Shown here: piece by piece, positions 43,198-51,384 of the stretch
Layout of the letters: the number at the start of each line of letters is the position of its first letter
How positions within the stretch are numbered: position 1 is the stretch's first letter
NCBI RefSeq assembly: GCF_001428385.1
Contig: NZ_LMSK01000003.1
Location: 291,480-355,479, forward strand
Length of the DNA: 64,000 nucleotides
Source: Rhodanobacter sp. Soil772
Lineage (GTDB): Bacteria > Pseudomonadota > Gammaproteobacteria > Xanthomonadales > Rhodanobacteraceae
Direction: 5' to 3'
Notes under the pieces: model-generated
The model's database searches: none
The model's input: only the letters and a program-made list of their open reading frames with translations
What the model was told of the DNA's origin: nothing
Program-made: the position numbers and the translations under genes

Positions 43198-45171
43198 ATG
43201 AACGACCTCGATGACACCGAGTCCGACGACGTCGGCGCCCTGCTCGGTGCCGACGGTCCGTTCGCGCGCGAGCTGCCGAACTTCGCGCCGCGGCTCGCCC
43301 AGCAGGCGATGGCGCGCGCGGTGCAGCAGGCGATCGCCGGGCGCGACACGCTGATCGCCGAGGCCGGCACCGGCACCGGCAAGACGTTCGCGTACCTGGT
43401 ACCGGCGCTGCTGTCGGGCGAGCGGGTGATCATCTCCACCGGCACCAAGACGCTGCAGGACCAGCTGTATTTCCGCGACCTGCCGAAGGTGCGCTCGGTG
43501 CTCGGTGCGCGCTTGAAGACGGCGCTGCTGAAGGGGCGCGCGAACTACCTGTGCCTGTACCGGCTCGACCAGACCGTGCGCGAAGGCGCCACCTTCGAGC
43601 GCGCGCAGGCGGCGCAGCTGGCGACGATCCGCGCGTGGTCGGCGCGCACCCGCCGCGGCGACCGCATGGAGCTGGCCGAGGTGCCGGAGGAATCGCCGCT
43701 GTGGCCGCGCGTCACTTCCACGCCGGAAAACTGCCTTGGCGTGGAGTGTCCGTTCTTCGACGATTGCCACGTGGTGAAGGCGCGGCGCGAGGCGCTGGAA
43801 GCCGACGTGGTGGTGGTCAATCATCACCTGCTGTTCGCCGACCTGGCGCTGAAGCAGGAAGGCTTCGGCGAGATCCTGCCGGGCGCCGCGGCGTTCATCC
43901 TCGACGAGGCGCACCAGATCCCCGAGCTGGCCGGGCAGTTTTTCTCGCAGAGCATCAGCGCGCGCCAGCTCACCGACATGGCCAAGGATGTACTGACCGA
44001 ATGCAACGGCATCACCGGCGCGATCGGCCTGCTGCTGGAGCCGGTGGAAGCGCTGCAGGAGGCGCTGCGCAAGCTGCGCCTGGCGCTGGACGCGCTGCCC
44101 GCGCGCGGCGCATTCCAGTTGCTGGAGGATCGTGCCGACGTGCGCACCTCGCTGCACGACTTGCGCGAACTGCTCGCCACGCTGGCCGAACTGCTCGCCT
44201 CGCAGGCCGAACGCTCGCGCGGCTTCGCCAACCTGCACGAGCGCGCCGAGCTGTTCACCGAACGGCTGGATCGCATCGTCGAATCGCACGGCGATCATGA
44301 CGTGCGCTGGTACGAAACCTTCCCGCGCGGCTTCGCGCTGTATGCCACGCCGCTGGATCTCGCCGTGCCGATGCGCGGCCTGCGCGAACGCACTCAGGCG
44401 GCGTGGATCCACACTTCGGCCACGCTGTCGGTGGCCGGCAACTTCGACCACTTCGCGCGCCAGCTCGGCCTCGACGAGCCGCAGACGCTGAGCCTGGAAA
44501 GCCCGTTCGACTACGCGCACCAGGGCCTGTGCTACCTGCCGTCCGGACTGTCCGATCCGAACGCCCGCGACTACACCGAGCAGGTGATCGAGACCGTACT
44601 GCCGGTGCTGCACGCCTCCAACGGCCGCGCGTTTCTGCTGTTCACCTCGCATCGCGCATTGCGCCGCGCGGCCGAACTGCTGCAGGACAAGGTGCCGTGG
44701 CCGCTGTTCGTGCAGGGCACCGCCCCGCGCCCAAGACTGCTGGAGGAATTCCGCGCCAGCGGCCACGGCGTGCTGCTCGGCGCGGCCAGTTTCTGGGAAG
44801 GCGTCGACGTGGTCGGCGAGGCGCTCAGCGTGGTGGTGATCGACAAGTTGCCGTTTGCCGCTCCCGACGATCCGGTGCTGATGGCGCGGCTCGCCGCGCT
44901 CGAACAATCCGGCATCAACCCGTTCATGGGCTGGCAGGTGCCCAGCGCCGTGATCGCGCTGAAGCAGGGCGCCGGCCGCCTGATCCGCGACATGCACGAT
45001 CGCGGTGTGCTGGTGCTGTGCGACCCGCGCCTGACCGGCAAGGGTTATGGCAAGCTTTTCCTCGCCAGCCTGCCGCCGATGCCGCGCACGCGCGAACTGG
45101 CGGATGTACAGGCGTTCTTCGATACTGCAGAAGCCCGTTCGTCCCTGGATCAGGTCCAGGGCAGGCTCTGA
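43198..45171 (+). CDS. yoaA: ATP-dependent DNA helicase of DinG/YoaA type
   Basis: A 657-residue XPD-like superfamily 2 helicase. Walker A is AGTGTGKTFAY, the DEAH box is FILDEAHQIPELAG, and the C-terminal motor has HTSATL, GVLLGAASFWEGVDVVGE and QGAGRLIRDMHDRGV. Between Walker A and DEAH, four cysteines (one in ANYLCLYR, three in NCLGVECPFFDDC) match the [4Fe-4S] cluster of this family. It unwinds DNA 5' to 3' in repair; in E. coli YoaA works with the polymerase chi subunit. The shorter length and cluster favour YoaA over DinG. ATG 43198 has GGCGG near it but no strong ribosome binding site. Confidence 0.93.
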   Translation: MNDLDDTESDDVGALLGADGPFARELPNFAPRLAQQAMARAVQQAIAGRDTLIAEAGTGTGKTFAYLVPALLSGERVIISTGTKTLQDQLYFRDLPKVRSVLGARLKTALLKGRANYLCLYRLDQTVREGATFERAQAAQLATIRAWSARTRRGDRMELAEVPEESPLWPRVTSTPENCLGVECPFFDDCHVVKARREALEADVVVVNHHLLFADLALKQEGFGEILPGAAAFILDEAHQIPELAGQFFSQSISARQLTDMAKDVLTECNGITGAIGLLLEPVEALQEALRKLRLALDALPARGAFQLLEDRADVRTSLHDLRELLATLAELLASQAERSRGFANLHERAELFTERLDRIVESHGDHDVRWYETFPRGFALYATPLDLAVPMRGLRERTQAAWIHTSATLSVAGNFDHFARQLGLDEPQTLSLESPFDYAHQGLCYLPSGLSDPNARDYTEQVIETVLPVLHASNGRAFLLFTSHRALRRAAELLQDKVPWPLFVQGTAPRPRLLEEFRASGHGVLLGAASFWEGVDVVGEALSVVVIDKLPFAAPDDPVLMARLAALEQSGINPFMGWQVPSAVIALKQGAGRLIRDMHDRGVLVLCDPRLTGKGYGKLFLASLPPMPRTRELADVQAFFDTAEARSSLDQVQGRL

Positions 45172-45217
45172 GCGTAGCGCAGCCCGCCGGCAAACCCGAT
45201 CGAGAGAGGACAGCAAC

Positions 45218-45586
45218 ATGGCCAAGGTCACCGGACTCGGCGGCATCTTCTTCAAATCGCGCGATCCCGCCGCACTGTCGGCGTGGTACGCGGAACACCT
45301 CGGCCTCAACGCCGAGGAATGGGGCGGCACCCGCTTCGACGAAAACGAACAGCGTCCCGGCTACACCCTGTGGTCGCCGTTTGCCGCCGACACCGGTTAT
45401 TTCGGACCCGGCACACAGCCCTACATGATCAACTTCCGCGTCGACGATCTCGACGCGCTGCTGGCGCAGTTGCGCACCGCTGGCGTCGAGGTGGACGAGC
45501 GCATCGAGCAGAGCGAGTTCGGTCGCTTCGGCTGGATCGTCGACCCCGAAGGCACGCGCATCGAGTTGTGGCAGCCGCCCGCGTAG
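45218..45586 (+). CDS. VOC-family (glyoxalase-like) protein
   Basis: A 122-residue vicinal-oxygen-chelate protein with two beta-alpha-beta-beta-beta halves: GLGGIFFKSRDPAALSAWYAEHLGL at the N-terminus, and INFRVDDLDALLAQLRTAGVEV then GRFGWIVDPEGTRIELWQPP at the end, with the family's metal-site glutamate in RIELWQ. Members include glyoxalases, dioxygenases and antibiotic-binding proteins, and this one cannot be placed further. GAGAGAGGA stands in front of ATG 45218. It follows the helicase gene on the same strand after 46 bases. Confidence 0.87.
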   Translation: MAKVTGLGGIFFKSRDPAALSAWYAEHLGLNAEEWGGTRFDENEQRPGYTLWSPFAADTGYFGPGTQPYMINFRVDDLDALLAQLRTAGVEVDERIEQSEFGRFGWIVDPEGTRIELWQPPA

Positions 45587-45628
45587 CAACGCGATTCCGT
45601 CGTGCCGTGAAGCCAGATCCGGCGACGC

Positions 45629-46552
45629 TCAGGCCACCGCGATCTCGACCGTCACGTGCACCAGTTCCTCGTGGACGGCCAATTGCCGGCGGACTTCCTC
45701 GGCGCTAATGGCCGAGGTGGCAACCAGCCCGAGGATGCAGGCGTAGCTGTTGCGGCCGACACGCCAGACATGCAGGTCGCTGACGGCCGCCGCCGCGAAA
45801 TGCTCTTTCACCACGTCGCGGATTTCCTCGACCACCGGCAGGTCCATTTCGGCGTCCAGAAGAATCCTGCCGGACTCGCGCAGCAGGCCGAAAGCCCAGC
45901 GCGCCACCAGGATCGAACCCACGATGCCCATGACCGGATCGAGCCAGGCGGCGCCGTAAAGCTTGCCGCCGACCAGCGCGACGATGGCGAGCACGGAGGT
46001 TGCCGCGTCCGCGATAACGTGCAGGTAGGCCGCGCGCAGGTTCACGTCGTGGTGATGGTGATGGTCGTGCCCGTGCCCGTGGCCATGCTGGTGACTGTGC
46101 TCTCCCTTCAACAGCCATGCGCACAACAGGTTGACGCCCAGGCCGATCACCGCGATCAGGATGGCCTCGTCATAGTGGATCGCGGCAGGCGCGAACAGCC
46201 GTTCGACCGACTGGACCATCATCAGTGCGGCGACGACGGCGAGCAGCAAGGCACTGCTGTAGCCACCGAGTATTTCGATCTTCCACGTGCCGAAGGCGAA
46301 CCGCCGGTCCTTCGCGTAGCGCCTGGCGAACACGTAGGCCATGACGGACAGCCCCATCGCCAGCGCATGCGAACTCATGTGCCAGCCATCGGCCAGCAGG
46401 GCCATCGAGTTCAGCCAGTAGCCGCCCACGATTTCCACGACCATCATGGCTGCCGTGATGAACACCACGCGCCGGGTGTTGCGCTCCGCCTTCGCATCGA
46501 CGTGGTTGAACTGGTGGCTGTGGGTGAATAGCGAGATGTCGGGGACGGGCAT
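45629..46552 (-). CDS. dmeF: Cation diffusion facilitator, DmeF type
   Basis: A 307-residue CDF metal efflux transporter. Six membrane helices are visible; helix 2 and helix 5 carry the metal site (ALLADGWHMSSHA and LHVIADAATSV). The N-terminal FTHSHQFNHVD and the histidine-rich loop HSHQHGHGHGHDHHHHHD (about 162-179) are marks of the DmeF group, which exports cobalt and nickel, and the C-terminal cytoplasmic domain (DLHVWRVGRNSYACIL) is complete. ATG 46552 is chosen because DmeF proteins start close to the histidine cluster. Divergent from a FrmR/RcnR-type repressor with a shared operator, as in known dmeRF systems. Confidence 0.92.
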   Translation of the reverse strand: MPVPDISLFTHSHQFNHVDAKAERNTRRVVFITAAMMVVEIVGGYWLNSMALLADGWHMSSHALAMGLSVMAYVFARRYAKDRRFAFGTWKIEILGGYSSALLLAVVAALMMVQSVERLFAPAAIHYDEAILIAVIGLGVNLLCAWLLKGEHSHQHGHGHGHDHHHHHDVNLRAAYLHVIADAATSVLAIVALVGGKLYGAAWLDPVMGIVGSILVARWAFGLLRESGRILLDAEMDLPVVEEIRDVVKEHFAAAAVSDLHVWRVGRNSYACILGLVATSAISAEEVRRQLAVHEELVHVTVEIAVA

Positions 46553-46568
46553 GATTCGTTCTCTGGCT

Positions 46569-46589
46569 ATATACTCCCCCATAGTATAT
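46569..46589. promoter_or_regulatory. RcnR/DmeR-type operator between dmeF and dmeR
   Basis: ATATACT (46569-46575) and its exact inverse AGTATAT (46583-46589) flank a C-run: the core reads TACT-CCCCC-AT-AGTA, which is the C/G-tract operator design known for the RcnR/FrmR/DmeR family. It lies 16 bases before dmeF and 18 before dmeR, so one repressor could shut both genes until cobalt or nickel binds. Confidence 0.88.
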
Positions 46590-46607
46590 GACCGTCAGGC
46601 CACCGCC

Positions 46608-46877
46608 ATGTCGCACATCCAGGAAAACCGGAAGAAACTGGTCGCCCGGGTTCGCCGCATCGGCGGCCAGGTGGCTTCGCTTGAACGCGCCATCGCAGGC
46701 GACGAAGAATGCGGCGCCGTGCTGCAACAGCTGGCCGCCGTGCGCGGCGCGGTCAATGGCCTGATCCTCCAGGTGATGGAAGGGCACCTGCGCTCCCACG
46801 TGGCCGATACCGGCAACACGAAGCAGCAGGACGAGCTGCTGCCGGTGCTTGCCGTGCTGAAGAGCTACCTCAAGTAG
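46608..46877 (+). CDS. dmeR: Metal-sensing transcriptional repressor, FrmR/RcnR family
   Basis: An 89-residue all-helical repressor of the CsoR/RcnR/FrmR family. SHIQENRKKLVARVRRIGGQVASLERAI contains the DNA-binding basic helix, with histidine next to the start as in nickel/cobalt sensors; ECGAVLQQLAAVRGAVNGL carries the conserved cysteine (about residue 36) and MEGHLRSHV the histidine (about 61-65), giving the His-Cys-His metal site of RcnR-like members. These proteins release DNA when metal binds. It is divergent from dmeF and should control both itself and the pump. Confidence 0.9.
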   Translation: MSHIQENRKKLVARVRRIGGQVASLERAIAGDEECGAVLQQLAAVRGAVNGLILQVMEGHLRSHVADTGNTKQQDELLPVLAVLKSYLK

Positions 46878-46987
46878 CTGCCGGTCGGGCTGTCGGCAGG
46901 AGGTCGCGGTCGATGCCCGAAGGCACTCGCATCCAGCCGCGGCACCCGTCAAAGTAGCGGAGGTCTTCGTCGCAGCGGAGCAAAGCC

Positions 46988-47425
46988 GTGAGCCGAACAT
47001 CGAATCGCGATCGACAGCCGGCGCCCGATCCCGGCGAACCCGAACGGGTCACGCCATCCGGGCTATTGCCCGTGCTGGAAGCACTGCGCCGGCGCGAGCC
47101 GATCTTCCACCGCCCCGAATTCGGCAGCACTCGCGCCGACTTCGAACGCATGGCTGCCACCGACTTCTGGGAAATCGGCGCCTCCGGCCGGCGCTACAGC
47201 CGCGCCCATGTCCTCGACGTGCTGGAACACCGCGCCCCCGACCCCGCCGAACACACCTGGAAAACCCGCGACTTCCATTGCCGCGAACTCGGGCCGGATA
47301 CCTACCTGCTCACCTACACCCTGGAGCAGGGCGAGCGGGTGAGCCGGCGCAGCACGATCTGGCGGCGCAATGGCGACGAGTGGGTGATCGTGTTTCATCA
47401 GGGGACGCTGGTGAGGGTACTTTAG
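46988..47425 (+). CDS. DUF4440/SnoaL-like protein
   Basis: A 145-residue protein with an NTF2-like cone fold of the DUF4440 group. After a disordered proline-rich lead (1-25) come LLPVLEALRRREPIFHRP, ADFERMAATDFWEIGASGRRYSRAHVLDVLE and a beta sheet ending in STIWRRNGDEWVIVFHQGTLV. Relatives bind small ligands or catalyse minor isomerisations, and no specific role can be given. The start is GTG 46988, supported by GGAG at 46977-46980; the first possible ATG would lie inside the domain. Confidence 0.82.
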   Translation: MSRTSNRDRQPAPDPGEPERVTPSGLLPVLEALRRREPIFHRPEFGSTRADFERMAATDFWEIGASGRRYSRAHVLDVLEHRAPDPAEHTWKTRDFHCRELGPDTYLLTYTLEQGERVSRRSTIWRRNGDEWVIVFHQGTLVRVL

Positions 47426-47519
47426 GGATCGCCTTTGGCCGGTTGCCCGACGCCTGCCCGCGGCAGCGGTCAACTCGAAGCGTGGTTGTTCGAGATGCCC
47501 TTAATGGATAGTGACCGCA

Positions 47520-48194
47520 TCAGTCGAGCGGCGCGCCGAAGCGGTCCGTGCGCGGCAGGTAGTGATGTTCCGGGTCAAGCGAGGCAACCACGTGGCGGGC
47601 GCGGCCGACGATCTCTTCACGCGGGAAGAAACCGAAGTAGCGCGAATCCATGCTGTTGTCGCGGTCGTCGCCGAGCAGCAGGTAGTGGCCGGATGGCACA
47701 CTTACCGGGCCGAAGTTGCTGGCCGGGCTGGGGCGGTAGTCGGACAGGCGGATCGCGTGGTTCATCGCACCGTAGTGTTCGATGGCGTAGTGCGCCGGAT
47801 CGCGCAGGTCGTCGTGGATGCCGGTGTAGCTGCCAGTGGCGTAGCGGGCGGCGTGGCCGTTGATGAAGATCGTGTTGCCGCGCATCGCCACCTGGTCGCC
47901 GGGCAGGCCGATCACGCGTTTTACCAGACGCTCGCGCGCGGCCTGCGAATCCAGCACCACGATGTCGCCGCGCTGCGGGTCGGCCAGGTGCAGCAGCGAG
48001 ACGTGGGTCAGCGGCAGGCGCACGTCGTAGGCCAGCTTGTCGACCAGGATGCGGTCGCCGATGCGGATGGTTGGCTGCATCGAGCCGGTCGGCACCACGT
48101 TCCAGTCGGCCACCGCGCTGCGGAACACGATCATGCACAGCATGAAGGTGATGAAGCCCTTGTTGCGGGCCAGGAATCTCGCGATCGCGTGCAT
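47520..48194 (-). CDS. lepB: Signal peptidase I
   Basis: A 224-residue type I signal peptidase that removes signal peptides on the periplasmic face of the inner membrane. One membrane helix (about 12-30) precedes the catalytic serine in PTGSMQPT (S38); the general-base lysine is in RLVKRVIGLPGD (K92), and the box E motif GDDRDNSMDSRYFGFFP is intact. It has one N-terminal helix instead of the two of E. coli LepB and is shorter, as in many other bacteria; a second, larger lepB may exist elsewhere. The start ATG 48194 is convergent neither with its neighbours nor shared; creD begins on the other strand about 180 bases away. Confidence 0.92.
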   Translation of the reverse strand: MHAIARFLARNKGFITFMLCMIVFRSAVADWNVVPTGSMQPTIRIGDRILVDKLAYDVRLPLTHVSLLHLADPQRGDIVVLDSQAARERLVKRVIGLPGDQVAMRGNTIFINGHAARYATGSYTGIHDDLRDPAHYAIEHYGAMNHAIRLSDYRPSPASNFGPVSVPSGHYLLLGDDRDNSMDSRYFGFFPREEIVGRARHVVASLDPEHHYLPRTDRFGAPLD

Positions 48195-48371
48195 GGCATT
48201 CCCCTGTCCGGGTCGGTCGGCTTGCCCGTCCTGCAGTGACCGCGCCGGCGGCGCGAAGTTTCGCTGTCATCCGCACGTCATCTTGCGGCCTGCGGGCCGG
48301 CCGCGCTTGCCCGCGTTGCCGCCGTTGGGACTGTTGTGATCGACACTCCGGATCAAGGGAGTGCTTGGGAC

Positions 48372-49730
48372 ATGGGCAAGTGGACACAAACGGTAACCGC
48401 CAAGGTGCTGGGCGTCGGCGTGCTGGCGTTGCTGATGACGATACCGCTGATGCAGGTACGCGAGCTGGTGGGCGAACGACAGCAATTGCGGGAGGGAGCG
48501 ATCGCACAGATCGCGCAGGGCTGGGGCGGTGCCCAGGTGCTGGGCGGCCCGGTGCTGGTGGTGCCCACGGTGCGCCAGGTGCCGGTGGCGGAAAATCAAC
48601 CGCCGCAGTGGCGCACCGGCAGCGAGAGCATGCTGGCCGATGCATTGAAGCTGGACGTGGCGATGGCGGTGGAGACGCGCAGCTACGGCATCTATGCCGC
48701 GCCGGTGTTCGTCGCCACGGTGAAACTCGACGGCCAGTTCCGCGCGCAGGACCTGGCCCAGTTCCGCCGCGCCAGCAGCGCGTCGTGGCAGGGCGACAAG
48801 GCCGAACTGCGTCTGCCGATCGGCGACCTGCGCGGGCTGCAGGAGGTGAGCGAGCTGCGCATCAACGGCCAGCCGGCGCGTTTCGAGTCGTCGGCCGAGC
48901 GGCTCGGCCCGTGGCCGAACGTGGTGGTGCCGATCGACCTGGATGCGCTGGGCGGGCAGCCGATCGACGTGCAGATCACGCTGAAGCTCGCCGGCACCGA
49001 GGCGCTGCAACTGCTGCCGCTGGCGCGCAGCACCGACGTGACGATGCGCGCGCCGTGGAACGATCCCAGCTTCGTCGGCGCGGCCTTGCCGCTGGAACAC
49101 AAGATCGACGCACAGGGCTTCAGCGCGCACTGGCATCTGCTCGATCTCAACCGCAGCTACGGCCAGCACTGGAACGATGGCGACCATGAGATGGACAAGG
49201 CACTGCAGGCCTCCACCTTCGGCGTGCAGTTGTACCAGCCGGTCGACGTGTACCAGCGCAACGTGCGCGCGGGGAAGTACGGGCTGCTGTTCATCGCGAT
49301 GACCTTCGTGGCGTTCTTCCTGTTCGAAGTGCTCAAGCGGCTGCGTGTGCATCCGGTGCAATACCTGCTGGTGGGTGCGGCACTCGCCACGTTCTACGTG
49401 GTGCTGCTGGCGCTGTCCGAGCAGATCGGCTTCGGCCCGGCATATGCGCTGGCCGCGACTGCAGTGGCCGTATTGGTGGGCGGCTACGCGATGGCGGTGC
49501 TGCGTGCGCGGCGTGCCGGGTTGCTGCTGGGCGGCGTGCTGGGGCTGATCTACGCGATGCTGTACGGGCTGATCGCGGCCGAGCAGTACGCGCTCTTGAT
49601 CGGTGCGCTGGTGCTGCTGGCGATGGTGGGCTTGATGATGTACCTGACCCGCCGCATCGACTGGTATGCGTACGTACCGACGTCGTCCGAACCGACCGAG
49701 CCGCCAGCCGCTATCATGGACAAATCATGA
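48372..49730 (+). CDS. creD: Inner-membrane protein CreD
   Basis: A 452-residue CreD family protein. The first helix (about 9-30) is followed by a large periplasmic domain with VLGGPVLVVPTVRQVP near the start, which is the family hallmark, and TDVTMRAPWNDPSFVGAALPLEH later; six helices close the chain from about residue 310. CreD is induced by the CreBC system in enterobacteria and affects envelope integrity, but the mechanism is unknown, and creBC are not in view. ATG 48372 is preferred, with GGGAG 10 bases upstream; GTG 48336 would add 12 residues. Its stop overlaps tsaB by 4 bases. Confidence 0.9.
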   Translation: MGKWTQTVTAKVLGVGVLALLMTIPLMQVRELVGERQQLREGAIAQIAQGWGGAQVLGGPVLVVPTVRQVPVAENQPPQWRTGSESMLADALKLDVAMAVETRSYGIYAAPVFVATVKLDGQFRAQDLAQFRRASSASWQGDKAELRLPIGDLRGLQEVSELRINGQPARFESSAERLGPWPNVVVPIDLDALGGQPIDVQITLKLAGTEALQLLPLARSTDVTMRAPWNDPSFVGAALPLEHKIDAQGFSAHWHLLDLNRSYGQHWNDGDHEMDKALQASTFGVQLYQPVDVYQRNVRAGKYGLLFIAMTFVAFFLFEVLKRLRVHPVQYLLVGAALATFYVVLLALSEQIGFGPAYALAATAVAVLVGGYAMAVLRARRAGLLLGGVLGLIYAMLYGLIAAEQYALLIGALVLLAMVGLMMYLTRRIDWYAYVPTSSEPTEPPAAIMDKS

Positions 49731-50419
49731 ACCTGCTCGCGATCGAAACCGCCACCGAAGCCTGCTCCGTCGCCTTGATCCACGGCGACGAACTGATCGC
49801 CCGCAGCGAGATCGCACCGCGCCGGCATACCGAGCTGGTATTGCCGATGGCCGACGACCTGCTGGCCGAAGCCGGCATCGGCCGCCATGCACTGGATGCG
49901 ATCGCCGTGGGCCGCGGCCCCGGTGCGTTTACCGGCGTGCGCCTGGGCGTGTCGCTGGCGCAGGGCATGGCGCTGGCGCTGGACCTGCCGGTGATCACCA
50001 TCTCCTCGCTGGCCGCACTGGCGCTGGAGGCGCCGGAGGAAGAAGGCACCGCGATCCTCGCCGTGATCGACGCGCGCATGGGCGAGATCTACGCCGCCTG
50101 CTATCGCCGCGACGACAGCGGCGGCCTGATCGCGCTGGACGACGAACGCATCTGCACCGCCGAGTCGCTGCTGCTACCCGAAGCCGGCGCCTGGCAAGTG
50201 GTCGGCAGCGGCTGGGCCACCTACGCCACCGCGCTGAGCCAGCGCCTCACCGGCACGTTGCACTCAGCGGATGGCATGCGCTATCCGCAGGCCGCCCACG
50301 TCGCCGAGCTGGCGTTGCGCGAGTTCAAGGCCGGCCACCTGCAGGCGCCGGAGCTGGCGCTGCCGGTGTATCTGCGCGACAAGGTGGCGTTGACCTTGGT
50401 GGAGCAGGGCAGGGCGTGA
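49727..50419 (+). CDS. tsaB: tRNA threonylcarbamoyladenosine biosynthesis protein TsaB
   Basis: A 230-residue ASKHA-fold protein. LAIETATEACSVALIHGDEL is its phosphate-binding start; AVGRGPGAFTGVRLGVSLAQGMALALDLP is the signature of the TsaB/TsaD group. It has no metal-binding HxxxH, which separates it from TsaD: TsaB is the scaffold that binds TsaD and TsaE to make t6A at position 37 of ANN-reading tRNAs. ATGA overlap with creD points to translational coupling. The downstream 90 bases hold a small hairpin (50429-50445) without a T-run. Confidence 0.95.
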   Translation: MNLLAIETATEACSVALIHGDELIARSEIAPRRHTELVLPMADDLLAEAGIGRHALDAIAVGRGPGAFTGVRLGVSLAQGMALALDLPVITISSLAALALEAPEEEGTAILAVIDARMGEIYAACYRRDDSGGLIALDDERICTAESLLLPEAGAWQVVGSGWATYATALSQRLTGTLHSADGMRYPQAAHVAELALREFKAGHLQAPELALPVYLRDKVALTLVEQGRA

Positions 50420-50542
50420 GCTGACTGTCTCTTGCTACGCAAGAGTGGGCGCTGTTCTTTGATGTCAGGTTCATTTTGTTGAAATGTCTGCATTCAACAA
50501 CCCACAGTAGACATGCAAAGAATTAGAGGTCGGGGGGCGCGA

Positions 50543-51310
50543 ATGCCGCAAACAAATCAGTTGCAACAAAATAGCTTTGCCTTTTCATGGTGCTTTCCGG
50601 TCATTTCAGCCCTCGGAGCGACGGCGCTATGCCTCGGCATAGTGACCCTGTTTACTGCGCGAAAAAACTCCGTTGTCAGCGCGCTGCCCCATCTCGCGGC
50701 TTGGTCGACGGATTGGCTTCTCTTCAACGCGGGCATATTCCTATTGTTTGCCTCCAGCGTAATTTTAGGTGTCAAAGTTCAACACAATCGAACGATTGGG
50801 CTTGCGTGGATCAAGGTTGACGGGTCGGCTATGGAGTCGCGAACTCGAGAATTCACGATGTTGAAGCCATCGAGTTCCAAGATTCTAGCTGTCCTCCTCA
50901 ATCTTCTACTGCTTGGCATTGGGTTGCCTGCTTTTGCAGTTGTAACGTTCCTGATGAAGCCGAGTGGGTATATGGTTTTTGTTGTCTGCTTCTTCTTCTT
51001 AACGGGATTCATCATCCTGAAAAATGCCGCGGACTCGCTATCATGCCGCGTCCAAATGTTTGATGATGAAATCCGATTTTCGAGCTATTTTCGTGCAAAA
51101 GCATTTCCTGCCTTGGAGATTCGATCGGCAAAGTACAGTCGTTACAGAGGCACTACATCATTGACTGTTTTGGGCGACCGATCATGGTTCACGGTGTCGA
51201 GTGATAGCTTCGACTCAGGCCAATTGGACGCCATCCGCAAATTTTGTGACCGAGCGGCGAACTTGTACCCCGACTGGTCTTCTCAGACAGAAGTTGGTGT
51301 GCGCAAATAG
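50543..51310 (+). CDS. Membrane protein of unknown function, A/T-rich gene
   Basis: A 255-residue protein with about four membrane helices in two pairs (about 10-32 and 48-68, then 108-130 and 133-155), followed by a soluble C-terminal domain (160-255) made of short strands (DDEIRFSSYF, FPALEIRSAKYSRY, SLTVLGDRSWFTVSSDSF) and a final helix. The layout resembles bacterial PH-like domain proteins, but no family is recognised. Both base composition and codon use (many A/T-ending codons) differ from the genes on either side, suggesting acquired DNA; no attC, repeat or transposase is visible next to it. ATG 50543 has a run of six Gs in front; ATG 50513 is in frame without one. Confidence 0.7.
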   Translation: MPQTNQLQQNSFAFSWCFPVISALGATALCLGIVTLFTARKNSVVSALPHLAAWSTDWLLFNAGIFLLFASSVILGVKVQHNRTIGLAWIKVDGSAMESRTREFTMLKPSSSKILAVLLNLLLLGIGLPAFAVVTFLMKPSGYMVFVVCFFFLTGFIILKNAADSLSCRVQMFDDEIRFSSYFRAKAFPALEIRSAKYSRYRGTTSLTVLGDRSWFTVSSDSFDSGQLDAIRKFCDRAANLYPDWSSQTEVGVRK

Positions 51311-51384
51311 CTGCTTTCGAAAGCGGGATATTTAAGAATCACGCAGTTTGCAGTTTGCGCATGAGCCATGCAGAGAACCCGGTT

